NCBI RefSeq assembly: GCF_030209175.1
Contig: NZ_JARVSM010000001.1
Location: 1,054,001-1,118,000 of the forward strand
From: Pseudomonas sp. efr-133-TYG-5
Lineage (GTDB): Bacteria; Pseudomonadota; Gammaproteobacteria; Pseudomonadales; Pseudomonadaceae
Reading direction: 5' to 3'
DNA: 64,000 bases
Shown: piece by piece, positions 1-8,468 of the stretch
Numbering within the stretch: position 1 is the stretch's first letter
Layout: every line of letters begins with the position of its first letter
Translations under genes and position numbers: made by a program
Notes under the pieces: generated by a model
What the model saw: only the letters and a program-made list of their open reading frames with translations
Told to the model about the DNA's origin: nothing
Databases searched by the model: none

Positions 1-92
1 TCTGTTTAAAGGTCCTCTCGCCCGCAACGGATTTTTCCTGCGCCGGGCAACTGCCACCCTTGCAGCCCTTCTCAACCTGCAAGGTGCCCGTT

Positions 93-1043
93 ATGACCAC
101 TCCCCGCTGGCAACGCTCCCCGCGTCTGCTGAAAAACCTGCTGGCCGCGACCCTGTTGCTGCCCGCTCTCGCTTTCGCCCAGCAACGGCCATGGCCGGAC
201 GGCTCGCAACTGGTGATTTCGGTGTCGATGCAATTCGAAACCGGCGGCCAGCCCGAAGGCGCCGAAAGTCCCTTCTCCGGCAGCCCGCTGCCCAAGGGCT
301 ACCCGGACCTGCCGGCGCAGACCTGGTTCGACTACGGCTACAAGGAAGGCCTGTGGCGCCTGCTCGATCTGTGGGACCGCACCGGCATCAAGGTCACCTC
401 CCACGTGGTCGGCGAGGCCGCCCTCAAGCACCCGGAACTCACCAGGGCAATTGCCGCGCGCGGGCATGAACTGGCCGCACACGGCATGCGCTGGGCCGAT
501 TCCTACAACATGAATTACGCCGAGGAAAAACAGTTCATCGGCGACGGCGTGGCGGCGCTGGAAAAACTCACCGGCCAGCGCTCGGTCGGCTACAACGCCA
601 ACTGGCTGCGGCGCAGTCCGAATACGCTGAAAGTGCTGCAGGACCTGAACTTCACCTACCACATCGACGACGTCAGCCGCGACGAACCGTTCGTGACCCT
701 GGTGCGCGGGAAAAAATTCGCCGTGGTGCCCTACACCCTGCGCAATAACGACATCGTGCTGATCGAGGGACGGCACTTCTCCGCCGAGCAGTTCTACCAA
801 CAACTGGTGCTGGAGTTCGATCGTCTCTACGCCGAAGGTGCGAGCAAGCGGCGGATGATGTCGGTGAGTCTGCACGACCGCATCGGCGGCACCCCGGCGA
901 TGGTCGAGGCGATGGAGCGGTTCATTCGTTACGCCCAGGCGCATCCGAAGGTGAGTTTCATGCGCAAGGATCGGATTGCGCAGATTGTGCTGAACGAAAA
1001 AGACCCGCTGATCGATGACACCGAGGCGTTCTACAACCGGTAA
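93..1043 (+). CDS. Exported polysaccharide deacetylase-like (NodB/PuuE-fold) protein
   Basis: A 316-residue protein of the polysaccharide deacetylase superfamily. The ATG at 93 is chosen over an earlier in-frame ATG at 60 because AAGG lies about 9 bases upstream and the protein then opens with a clean signal peptide (KNLLAATLLLPALAFA, cleavage near residue 29), so it should be periplasmic. A GHELAAHG stretch fits the second NodB metal motif, but the usual first-motif DD is replaced by SMQFE, as in the PuuE/allantoinase-like branch. The substrate is therefore unknown and a chitin or peptidoglycan role should not be assumed. It lies just upstream of the uronate uptake genes on the same strand; a functional link is only an inference. 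Confidence 0.8.
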   Translation: MTTPRWQRSPRLLKNLLAATLLLPALAFAQQRPWPDGSQLVISVSMQFETGGQPEGAESPFSGSPLPKGYPDLPAQTWFDYGYKEGLWRLLDLWDRTGIKVTSHVVGEAALKHPELTRAIAARGHELAAHGMRWADSYNMNYAEEKQFIGDGVAALEKLTGQRSVGYNANWLRRSPNTLKVLQDLNFTYHIDDVSRDEPFVTLVRGKKFAVVPYTLRNNDIVLIEGRHFSAEQFYQQLVLEFDRLYAEGASKRRMMSVSLHDRIGGTPAMVEAMERFIRYAQAHPKVSFMRKDRIAQIVLNEKDPLIDDTEAFYNR

Positions 1044-1156
1044 AAACGCCTGAAGCAGCCCTCTTTGCAGCATTTGCAGGGCTGCCGACTCGCGCAAGTC
1101 ATCGTAAAAAGCCCTGTTGACTTTTGCGGAAAACCTCGCAAATATCCGCAACCATG

Positions 1157-1177
1157 TTGTACGACGACGTACGACAA
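1157..1177. promoter_or_regulatory. Candidate operator upstream of the porin gene
   Basis: The sequence TTGTACGACGACGTACGAC plus AA has TTGT/ACAA ends and a repeated GTACGAC core, 37 bases before the GTG start of the porin gene. The 8-mer TACGACAA recurs at 2870-2877 before the uronate dehydrogenase gene. Shared half-sites before two uronate genes fit a common GntR/FadR-type sugar-acid regulator, which is not encoded in this window. Low confidence because only short words are shared. Confidence 0.35.
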
Positions 1178-1213
1178 ATAATAAGAACAACAAATGAAAC
1201 AGGGAGCGTCACC

Positions 1214-2509
1214 GTGAGCACACTCGTCTGCAATTCCGTTCGCACGTCCCGTATTTGCATGCCCCGCCCGCGTTCCAGCCTGAGTTTGATCGGCTGCGGC
1301 AGCCTAGCCCTGGTTTTGCCGATGAGCGCAGACGCCGAAGGCTTCATCGAAGACAGCAAAGCCACGCTGAACCTGCGCAACGCCTACTTCAATCGCAACT
1401 TCGTCAATCCGAACTACCCGCAGGGCAAAGCCGAAGAGTGGACGCAGAACTTCATCCTCGATGCCAAGTCCGGCTTCACCCAAGGCACGCTCGGTTTCGG
1501 TCTCGATGTGCTGGGAATGTATTCGCAGAAACTCGATGGCGGCAAAGGCACCGGCGGTACGCAACTGCTGCCGATCCACGATGACGGGCGCCCCGCGGAC
1601 AATTTCGGACGACTGGGTGTAGCGCTCAAAGCCAAGGTGTCGAAGACCGAACTGAAGGTGGGTGAATGGATGCCGGTGTTGCCGATCCTGCGCTCGGACG
1701 ACGGTCGCTCGTTGCCGCAGACCTTTCGCGGTGGCCAGATCACCTCCACCGAAATCAACGGCCTGACCCTCTACGGTGGGCAGTTCCGTGGCAACAGCCC
1801 GCGCAACGATGCCAGCATGGAAGACATGTCGATGAACGGCCGCGGCGCGTTCACCTCCGATCGCTTCAACTTCGGCGGCGGCGAATACACCTTCAACGAC
1901 AAGCGCACCCTGGTCGGCGTGTGGTACGCCGAACTCAGCGACATCTACCAACAGCAGTATTTCAACCTCAGCCACAGCCAACCACTGGGCGACTGGACGC
2001 TGGGCGCCAACCTCGGTTTCTTCACTGGCAAGGAAGACGGCAGCGCCCAGGCCGGCGACCTCGATAACAAGACCGCGTTCGCCCTGCTTTCGGCCCGCTA
2101 CGGCGGCAACACCTTCTATGTCGGCCTGCAACGACTCAGCGGCGACGACGCGTGGATGCGGGTCAACGGCACCAGCGGCGGCACCCTGGCCAACGACAGC
2201 TACAACGCCAGTTATGACAACGCCAAAGAGCGCTCCTGGCAGTTGCGTCATGACTACAACTTCGTTGCCCTCGGCATTCCCGGCCTGACCCTGATGAACC
2301 GCTACATCAGCGGCGATAACGTGCACACCGGGGCGATTACCGACGGCAAGGAATGGGGCCGCGAGTCGGAACTGGGATACACCGTGCAGAGCGGGCCGCT
2401 GAAAAACCTCAATGTGAGATGGCGCAACGCGACGATACGCCGGGACTTCAGCACCAACGAGTTCGACGAGAACCGGGTCTTTATCAGCTATCCGATTTCG
2501 TTGTTGTAA
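1214..2509 (+). CDS. OprD-family outer membrane porin
   Basis: A 431-residue member of the OprD/Occ family of substrate-specific outer membrane channels of Pseudomonas. The GTG start at 1214 is preferred because AGGGAG lies 7 bases upstream; it gives a signal peptide ending near SADAEG. The mature start (GFIEDSKATLNLRNAYFNRNF) and the closing strand with a hydrophobic terminus (VFISYPISLL) are typical of OprD channels, and the length is close to the usual 400-430. Its position before udh, the lactonase and the TRAP genes suggests that it admits uronates or related sugar acids. That assignment is inferred from context and not from pore residues. Confidence 0.9.
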   Translation: MSTLVCNSVRTSRICMPRPRSSLSLIGCGSLALVLPMSADAEGFIEDSKATLNLRNAYFNRNFVNPNYPQGKAEEWTQNFILDAKSGFTQGTLGFGLDVLGMYSQKLDGGKGTGGTQLLPIHDDGRPADNFGRLGVALKAKVSKTELKVGEWMPVLPILRSDDGRSLPQTFRGGQITSTEINGLTLYGGQFRGNSPRNDASMEDMSMNGRGAFTSDRFNFGGGEYTFNDKRTLVGVWYAELSDIYQQQYFNLSHSQPLGDWTLGANLGFFTGKEDGSAQAGDLDNKTAFALLSARYGGNTFYVGLQRLSGDDAWMRVNGTSGGTLANDSYNASYDNAKERSWQLRHDYNFVALGIPGLTLMNRYISGDNVHTGAITDGKEWGRESELGYTVQSGPLKNLNVRWRNATIRRDFSTNEFDENRVFISYPISLL

Positions 2510-2915
2510 GCAGACCTCTCTTTACCCCGTGGGAGCGAGCCTGCTCGCGAAGGCGCGTTGTCAGTCGATGCCAGAGTTGCTGGATCGGCCTCATCGCGGG
2601 CAAGCCGCTCCCAGAGGATTTTGTGCTGAATGCGGTAAACGAAGACAACGCTGATACCTGTGGGAGCTGGCTTGCCAGCGATGGCGGCGACAGATTCACC
2701 CTTGATGTCAATTGCCACAGCGTCGTCGCGAGCAGGTGCGCTTCCAAAAGGAATTGCATTGCAACGAAGGCGTCGCGGTGATTGCAAAGTGAATGAGCCC
2801 CTTCCGTCATTTACAGCAAAAGTCGCGTTGACAAGTTCTGGAAAGCCTACCGATACTTCAGCGCAGTCATACGACAACCTACAACGAACCTAATAACAAC
2901 GTGTAAGGGATTGCC
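2510..2915. repeat. REP-rich intergenic region
   Basis: About 400 bases without a gene. REP palindromes of the pseudomonad type are visible: GTGGGAGCGAGCCTGCTCGCG from 2529 and GTGGGAGCTGGCTTGCCAGCG from 2661, with an inverted REP-like partner around 2590-2614 and a degraded one near 2730-2755. The region separates the porin gene from udh and probably also contains the udh promoter (after about 2860). Confidence 0.7.
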
Positions 2916-3740
2916 ATGACGTCTACCTCTGCTCCACGTGCCCCGTTCAACCGTCTGCTGCTGACCGGCGCTGCCGGTGGCCTGGGCAAAGTCCTGCGCG
3001 AACGTATGCGCCCTTATGCCAATGTCCTGCGCCTGTCAGACATTGCCGCCCTCGCCCCGGCCGTGGATGACCGCGAAGAAATCGTCCCCTGCGATCTGGC
3101 TGATAAACACGCCGTGCACCAACTGGTCGAAGGCGTCGACGCGATCCTGCATTTCGGCGGTGTCTCCGTCGAGCGGCCTTTCGAAGAAATCCTCGGCGCC
3201 AACATCTGCGGCGTGTTTCACATCTACGAAGCTGCACGCCGCCATGGTGTGAAGCGAGTGATCTTCGCCAGTTCCAACCACGTCATCGGCTTCTACAAAC
3301 AGGACGAGCCGCTTGACGCCAGCTGCGCCCGCCGCCCCGACGGCTACTACGGATTGTCCAAGTCCTACGGCGAAGACATGGCCAGTTTCTACTTCGATCG
3401 CTACGGCATCGAGACCGTCAGCATCCGCATCGGCTCCTCGTTCCCCGAGCCGCAGAACCGCCGAATGATGCACACCTGGCTGAGCTTCGACGACCTCACC
3501 CAATTGCTCGAGCGCGCGCTGTACACACCCAACGTCGGCCATACCGTGGTCTATGGCATGTCCGCCAACAAGGACGTCTGGTGGGACAACCGCTTCGCCA
3601 GTCACCTCGGTTTCGAAGCGAAGGACAGCTCCGAAGTGTTCCGCGAGAAAGTCGAAGCGCAGCCGATGCCCGCCGCCGACGACCCGGCGCGGATCTATCA
3701 GGGCGGCGCGTTCGTCGCGGCCGGCCCCTTCGGCGACTGA
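2916..3740 (+). CDS. udh: Uronate dehydrogenase
   Basis: A 274-residue NAD-dependent extended short-chain dehydrogenase that oxidises D-galacturonate or D-glucuronate to the aldarolactone, the first step of oxidative uronate catabolism. The N-terminal Rossmann motif LLTGAAGGLG, the catalytic YYGLSK (YxxxK) motif and the conserved FASSNHVIGFY, DRYGIETVSIRIGSSFPEPQ and VWWDNR segments match Pseudomonas Udh closely. The ATG is preceded by TAAGGGA. The lactonase gene follows after about 30 bases and the TRAP transporter after that, so this is one catabolic unit. Downstream aldarate dehydratase genes are not in the window. Confidence 0.95.
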   Translation: MTSTSAPRAPFNRLLLTGAAGGLGKVLRERMRPYANVLRLSDIAALAPAVDDREEIVPCDLADKHAVHQLVEGVDAILHFGGVSVERPFEEILGANICGVFHIYEAARRHGVKRVIFASSNHVIGFYKQDEPLDASCARRPDGYYGLSKSYGEDMASFYFDRYGIETVSIRIGSSFPEPQNRRMMHTWLSFDDLTQLLERALYTPNVGHTVVYGMSANKDVWWDNRFASHLGFEAKDSSEVFREKVEAQPMPAADDPARIYQGGAFVAAGPFGD

Positions 3741-3770
3741 ACACTCTGCCAACGACGCAAAGGAATGAGT

Positions 3771-4664
3771 ATGCAAGCCGAATTGATCGTCGATGCTCGC
3801 AACGCCGTGGGCGAAAGCCCGGTCTGGGTGCCGCAGGAAAACGCGCTGTATTGGGTCGATATTCCCAACGGCGGACTGCAACGCTGGAGCGCTGCCTCCG
3901 GCCATGTGCAGGCCTGGAAAACCCCGCAGATGCTCGCCTGCATCGCCTGTCACAGCGGTGGCGGCTGGGTTGCCGGCATGCAGAGCGGCTTTTTTCATCT
4001 GCACCCGCACAGCGACGGCAGCCTCGACAGCGAATTGCTCGCCACCGTCGAACACAGCCGACCGGACATGCGCCTCAACGATGGTCGCTGCGACCGCCAG
4101 GGCCGTTTCTGGGCCGGCAGCATGGTGCTCAATATGGGCCTGAACGCGCCTGAAGGCCGCCTCTACCGCTACGGCGCCGGCCCGTCAGGCGTGATCGAAG
4201 CGCCGCTCGACGGCTTCATCGTGCCCAACGGCCTCGGCTTCAGCCCTGACGGCAAGACGATGTACCTGTCCGATTCACATCCGCACGTGCAATTGATCTG
4301 GGCCTTCGATTACGACACCGAGACCGGCACGCCGTCGAACCGGCGGATCTTCGTTGACATGAACCACTTCCCCGGCCGCCCGGATGGCGCCGCCGTGGAT
4401 GCCGAAGGCTGCTACTGGATCTGCGCCAACGACGCCGGACTGATTCATCGTTTTGCCCCGGACGGCCGCCTCGATTTCTCGCTGCAGGTGCCGGTGAAGA
4501 AACCGACGATGTGTGCCTTCGGCGGCAGCGACATGGACACGTTGTTTGTCGCCTCGATTCGTCCCGGCGACGACCGCGATCCGCAATCCCTGGCCGGCGG
4601 CGTTTTCGCGTTGAAGCCAAACGTCAAAGGCCTTGCCGAACCCTTGTTCAACGATCTGCTTTAA
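3771..4664 (+). CDS. uxuL: SMP-30/gluconolactonase-family aldarolactone lactonase
   Basis: A 297-residue calcium-type beta-propeller lactonase of the SMP-30 family, expected to open the galactaro- or glucarolactone made by Udh. Family hallmarks are ESPVW near the start, RLNDGRCDRQGRFWAGSM, PNGLGFSPDGKTMYLSDS and RPDGAAVDAEGCYW. The start at 3771 is preferred over the ATG at 3765 because AGGA then sits 6 bases upstream. The Udh-lactonase-TRAP order is that of the known P. putida uronate locus, which supports the uxuL-type assignment; substrate preference is not readable from sequence. Confidence 0.85.
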   Translation: MQAELIVDARNAVGESPVWVPQENALYWVDIPNGGLQRWSAASGHVQAWKTPQMLACIACHSGGGWVAGMQSGFFHLHPHSDGSLDSELLATVEHSRPDMRLNDGRCDRQGRFWAGSMVLNMGLNAPEGRLYRYGAGPSGVIEAPLDGFIVPNGLGFSPDGKTMYLSDSHPHVQLIWAFDYDTETGTPSNRRIFVDMNHFPGRPDGAAVDAEGCYWICANDAGLIHRFAPDGRLDFSLQVPVKKPTMCAFGGSDMDTLFVASIRPGDDRDPQSLAGGVFALKPNVKGLAEPLFNDLL

Positions 4665-4724
4665 CCGCTCTGCTGCACCGCTGCGCCTTGAACACAACAA
4701 TAACAAGACTGGAGACTCACCCCC

Positions 4725-5696
4725 ATGTACTTCAAACGCACCTTGCTGGCCGCTGCACTCCCGCTGATGTTTAGCTTCACTGGCGCCGCCCAGGCCCTGC
4801 AACTCAAATTCGCCGACATCCATCCCGCCGGTTATCCAACCGTGGTGGCCGAAGAAAACATGGGCAAGACCCTGACCAAGGAAACCAACGGCGAACTGAC
4901 CTTCCAATACTTCCCCGGCGGCGTGCTGGGCTCTGAAAAGGAAGTCATCGAGCAGATGCAAGTCGGCGCGGTACAGCTGTCTCGCGTCAGCCTGGGTATC
5001 GTCGGCCCGGTGGTGCCGGACGTGAACGTGTTCAACATGCCGTTCATCTTCCGCGACCATCAACACATGCGTAACGTCATCGATGGCCCGGTGGGCGACG
5101 AGATCCTCGACAAAATCACCAACTCCGAATTCGGCCTCGTGGCCCTGGCCTGGATGGACGGCGGCACGCGCAACATCTACACCAAGAAACCGGTACGCAA
5201 GCTCGAGGACCTCAAGGGCATGAAGATCCGTGTCCAGGGCAACCCGATGTTCATCGACATGATGAACGCCATGGGCGGTAACGGTATCGCCATGGACACC
5301 GGGGAAATCTTCAGCGCCTTGCAGACCGGCGTGATCGACGGCGCGGAGAACAACCCGCCGACCCTGCTCGAACACAACCACTTCCAGAATGCCAAGTTCT
5401 ACAGCCTGACCGGTCACCTGATCCTGCCAGAGCCGATTGTGATGTCGAAAATCACCTGGGAAAAACTCACCCCCGATCAACAGGCGCTGGTCAAGACCGC
5501 CGCCAAGGCTGCCCAGGCTGAAGAACGCGTGCTGTGGGACAACAAGTCCGCTGCCAGCGAAGAAAAACTCAAGGCCGCTGGCGTCGAGTTCATTCAGGTC
5601 GACAAGAAACCCTTCTACGACGCCACCGCACCGGTCCGGGAAAAGTACGGCGCGAAGTACGCCGACCTGATCAAGAAAATCGAAGCCGTTCAGTAA
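4725..5696 (+). CDS. TRAP transporter solute-binding protein (DctP family), probably uronate
   Basis: A 323-residue periplasmic binding protein with a signal peptide (LAAALPLMFSFTGAAQA) and a GGAG ribosome site. DctP family features include GGVLGSEKEVIEQMQVGAVQL, the NMPFIFRD segment, the substrate-binding KGMKIRVQGNPMF region with its conserved arginine, and GEIFSALQTGVIDGAENN. It captures an organic acid for the DctQ/DctM permease encoded just downstream. The gene neighbours (udh, lactonase) point to glucuronate or galacturonate as the ligand; this is inference from context. Confidence 0.9.
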   Translation: MYFKRTLLAAALPLMFSFTGAAQALQLKFADIHPAGYPTVVAEENMGKTLTKETNGELTFQYFPGGVLGSEKEVIEQMQVGAVQLSRVSLGIVGPVVPDVNVFNMPFIFRDHQHMRNVIDGPVGDEILDKITNSEFGLVALAWMDGGTRNIYTKKPVRKLEDLKGMKIRVQGNPMFIDMMNAMGGNGIAMDTGEIFSALQTGVIDGAENNPPTLLEHNHFQNAKFYSLTGHLILPEPIVMSKITWEKLTPDQQALVKTAAKAAQAEERVLWDNKSAASEEKLKAAGVEFIQVDKKPFYDATAPVREKYGAKYADLIKKIEAVQ

Positions 5697-5772
5697 CGCC
5701 TCCCGCTCCGTCCTCACTGACCAGGCCCGGTGCTCCTGATGACTCAGGCGCGCCCGGTTACGGTGGAACCCG

Positions 5773-6300
5773 ATGAAGAATCTACTGCTGCGTATCAACG
5801 ACAAGATCTACATGACGTGCATCTGGGTCGCCGGTCTTTCCGTCCTGGCGATTTCCCTGATGATTCCCTGGGGCGTGTTCGCCCGCTACGTGCTGGGCAC
5901 CGGCTCGAGCTGGCCGGAGCCGACGGCGATCCTGCTGATGATGGTGTTCACCTTCATCGGTGCCGCCGCCAGTTACCGCGCCGGCGCGCACATGGCCGTG
6001 GCCATGCTCACCGACCGCATGCCAGCACCGCTGAGATCGGCGGCGGCGATATTCTCGCAACTGCTCATGGCGTCGATCTGCATTTTCATGACTATCTGGG
6101 GCGCCAAGTTGTGCATGTCCACCTGGAACCAGTTCATGGCGGCCCTGCCCGATCTGCGGGTTGGCGTGACCTATCTGCCGATTCCCGTGGGCGGCTTGCT
6201 GACGCTGGTTTTCGTCGTGGAAAAACTCTTGCTCGGTGACCAGAGCAAACGGCGGGTCGTGCAGTTCGATCTGGTTGAAGAAAGTGAAGGTGGCGCTTAA
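5773..6300 (+). CDS. TRAP transporter small permease (DctQ family)
   Basis: A 175-residue inner membrane protein with four hydrophobic segments (around residues 15-35, 50-70, 90-110 and 130-150), the usual layout of the DctQ subunit. The sequence PWGVFARYVLGTGSSWPEP is characteristic of this family. Its stop codon overlaps the start of the large permease by one base (TAATG), indicating translational coupling. It works with the preceding DctP protein and following DctM protein in sodium-dependent uptake. Confidence 0.9.
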   Translation: MKNLLLRINDKIYMTCIWVAGLSVLAISLMIPWGVFARYVLGTGSSWPEPTAILLMMVFTFIGAAASYRAGAHMAVAMLTDRMPAPLRSAAAIFSQLLMASICIFMTIWGAKLCMSTWNQFMAALPDLRVGVTYLPIPVGGLLTLVFVVEKLLLGDQSKRRVVQFDLVEESEGGA

Positions 6301-7580
6301 TGGACGCTCTGATTCTGCTGGGCAGTTTTATCGTATTGATCCTCATCGGCATGCCAGTCGCCTATGCGCTGGGCGCCGCCGCGCTGATCGGTGCATGGTG
6401 GATCGACATCCCGTTCCAGGCGGTGATGATCCAGGTCGCGTCGGGGGTGAACAAATTCTCGCTGCTGGCCATTCCGTTCTTCGTCCTGGCCGGTGCGATC
6501 ATGGCCGAGGGCGGCATGTCCCGGCGTTTGGTGGCGTGTGCCGGGGTGCTGGTGGGATTTGTGCGCGGTGGTCTGTCGCTGGTCAACATTGTTGCCTCGA
6601 CCTTCTTCGGCGCGATCTCCGGTTCCTCGGTGGCCGACACCGCGTCGGTGGGTTCGGTGCTGATTCCGGAAATGGAACGCAAGGGCTATCCACGGGATTT
6701 CTCCACCGCGGTGACCGTCAGCGGCTCGGTGCAAGCCCTGCTCACGCCACCCAGCCATAACTCCGTGCTCTACTCCCTGGCGGCCGGTGGTACGGTTTCG
6801 ATTGCCTCGCTGTTCATGGCGGGCGTCGTGCCGGGGTTGCTGATGAGCGCCTGCCTGATGGTGCTGTGCCTGATCTTCGCGAAAAAACGCGACTACCCCA
6901 AGGGTGAAGTCATCCCGATGCGCCAGGCGTTGAAAATCGTCGGCGAAGCCCTCTGGGGCCTGATGGCGATGGTGATCATCCTCGGCGGCATCCTCTCGGG
7001 GATTTTCACCGCCACGGAATCGGCGGCCATCGCTGTGTTGTGGTCGTTCTTCGTGACCATGTTCATCTACCGCGACTACAAGTGGCGTGAACTGCCGAAA
7101 CTGATGCACCGCACGGTTCGCACCATTTCCATCGTGATGATCCTGATCGGCTTCGCCGCCAGCTTCGGCTACATCATGACCCTGATGCAGATTCCGGCGA
7201 AGATCACCACGCTGTTCCTGACCCTGTCGGACAACCGCTACGTGATCCTGATGTGCATCAACGTCATGCTGCTGTTGCTTGGCACCGTGATGGACATGGC
7301 GCCGCTGATTCTGATCCTCACGCCGATCCTGATGCCGGTGATTCTCGGCATCGGCGTCGACCCGGTGCAGTTCGGCATGATCATGCTGGTCAACCTCGGC
7401 ATCGGCCTGATAACGCCACCGGTGGGCGCGGTGCTGTTCGTCGGTTCGGCGGTGGGCAAGGTCAGTATCGAAAGCACGGTGAAGGCGCTGCTGCCGTTCT
7501 ACGCGGTGCTGTTTCTGGTGTTGATGCTGGTGACCTACATTCCGGCGATTTCGCTGTGGTTGCCGCATCTGGTGTTGTAA
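6300..7580 (+). CDS. TRAP transporter large permease (DctM family)
   Basis: A 426-residue polytopic membrane protein of about 11-12 segments, the transport subunit of the TRAP system. DctM features include IPFFVLAGAIMAEGGMSRRL, the FGAISGSSVADTASVGSVLIPEM motif, and TPPVGAVLFVG near the C-terminus. It completes the probable uronate uptake system and is the last gene of the operon. A long inverted repeat follows immediately. Confidence 0.92.
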   Translation: MDALILLGSFIVLILIGMPVAYALGAAALIGAWWIDIPFQAVMIQVASGVNKFSLLAIPFFVLAGAIMAEGGMSRRLVACAGVLVGFVRGGLSLVNIVASTFFGAISGSSVADTASVGSVLIPEMERKGYPRDFSTAVTVSGSVQALLTPPSHNSVLYSLAAGGTVSIASLFMAGVVPGLLMSACLMVLCLIFAKKRDYPKGEVIPMRQALKIVGEALWGLMAMVIILGGILSGIFTATESAAIAVLWSFFVTMFIYRDYKWRELPKLMHRTVRTISIVMILIGFAASFGYIMTLMQIPAKITTLFLTLSDNRYVILMCINVMLLLLGTVMDMAPLILILTPILMPVILGIGVDPVQFGMIMLVNLGIGLITPPVGAVLFVGSAVGKVSIESTVKALLPFYAVLFLVLMLVTYIPAISLWLPHLVL

Positions 7581-7594
7581 TCCGCTGAACGACC

Positions 7595-7640
7595 GCAGCC
7601 TGCGCCCGTGCCTGCAGGAGCACACGGGCGCAGGCTGCGA
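7595..7640. terminator. Perfect 17-bp inverted repeat between convergent genes
   Basis: CGCAGCCTGCGCCCGTG at 7595-7611 pairs exactly with CACGGGCGCAGGCTGCG at 7624-7640 across a 12-base loop. It lies between the ends of the convergent TRAP permease and TauE/SafE genes. There is no long T-tract, so it may be a dispersed pseudomonad repeat serving as a bidirectional transcription barrier. Confidence 0.5.
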
Positions 7641-7658
7641 TGGTTCGGCTGCGCGACC

Positions 7659-8459
7659 TCAGGCGCGCAGCAGCATGTAAGCCGCGACCACCAGGCAGAC
7701 ACTGGCAAACCCCACCTGCAAGGCCCGCGCCGGCACCCGCGCGCAGAGCCTGCGACCGAGGATCATGCCGACGATGCTGGCGCCGATGAACGCCGCGCCA
7801 ACACCGTCGATGCGCACCCCGGCATGAAACGCGCCGATCACGCCAATCGCCGAAATCAGGCTGATCACCATCAATGACGTGGCGACGATGCCGCGCATCT
7901 GCACATCGGTCAGTTGCTTGAACGCCGGCACGATCAGGAAACCACCGCCAACGCCGAGCAACCCCGAAACCACACCGGTCACCGCGCCCAACGCCGCAAG
8001 GGTCGCGGTGCATTTGGCGGTCCAGTCGAAACGCCCGGTCTGCTCGTTGAGCATGCAGTTTTTCTGCCCCCAACTCGCGTGGCCGTGATCGCTCGGCCCT
8101 TCCTGCTGACGTTCGCGGCGCAACATGCGCCAGGCCACCATGACCATCAGCAGACTGAAGAGGATCATCAGGATCTGCTCCGGCAACTGGTGCGCGAAAT
8201 AGATGCCCAGCGGCGAAAACACCGCGCCGAGCCCCGCGATCAGCAGCGCCGCGCGGTAGCGCACCAGACCATGGCGCAAACCGTCGATCGCCCCGACTGC
8301 CGCCGCACTGCCGACCGCGAACAGCGCCACGGGCGCCGCTTGCGTCATGCTCCAGCCCAGGCCGAGAACCAGCGCCGGCACCGCCAGAATGCCACCGCCA
8401 GCCCCGGTCAAGCCGAGGACCAGGCCCATCACCACGCCAAACAGACTCGCCAGCAACAT
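7659..8459 (-). CDS. Sulfite/sulfur-anion exporter, TauE/SafE (TSUP) family
   Basis: A 266-residue membrane permease with eight or so hydrophobic segments. The two halves begin with the internally repeated family motifs GVVMGLVLGLTGAGGGILAVP and TGVVSGLLGVGGGFLIVPA. TSUP proteins move small sulfur anions such as sulfite, thiosulfate or sulfoacetate. Here the gene lies directly downstream of the sulfide:quinone oxidoreductase gene with a 9-base gap on the same strand. It probably exports sulfite or thiosulfate formed when sulfide and persulfide are oxidised; this matches the bigR-type operons of plant-associated bacteria. Confidence 0.9.
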   Translation of the reverse strand: MLLASLFGVVMGLVLGLTGAGGGILAVPALVLGLGWSMTQAAPVALFAVGSAAAVGAIDGLRHGLVRYRAALLIAGLGAVFSPLGIYFAHQLPEQILMILFSLLMVMVAWRMLRRERQQEGPSDHGHASWGQKNCMLNEQTGRFDWTAKCTATLAALGAVTGVVSGLLGVGGGFLIVPAFKQLTDVQMRGIVATSLMVISLISAIGVIGAFHAGVRIDGVGAAFIGASIVGMILGRRLCARVPARALQVGFASVCLVVAAYMLLRA

Positions 8460-8468
8460 GGGATGCCC

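Noticed and set aside
1..92. Possible 3' end of an upstream gene
   Set aside because: The frames are open but show no recognisable protein end; too short to call.
72..1193. Long minus-strand open frame across the deacetylase gene
   Set aside because: Low-complexity, Arg/His/Gln-rich shadow of the real gene in a GC-rich genome, with no ribosome site or family motif. The same holds for the other large antisense frames, e.g. 4275-5804, 6297-7625, 12922-15462, 19167-20819 and 32078-33904.
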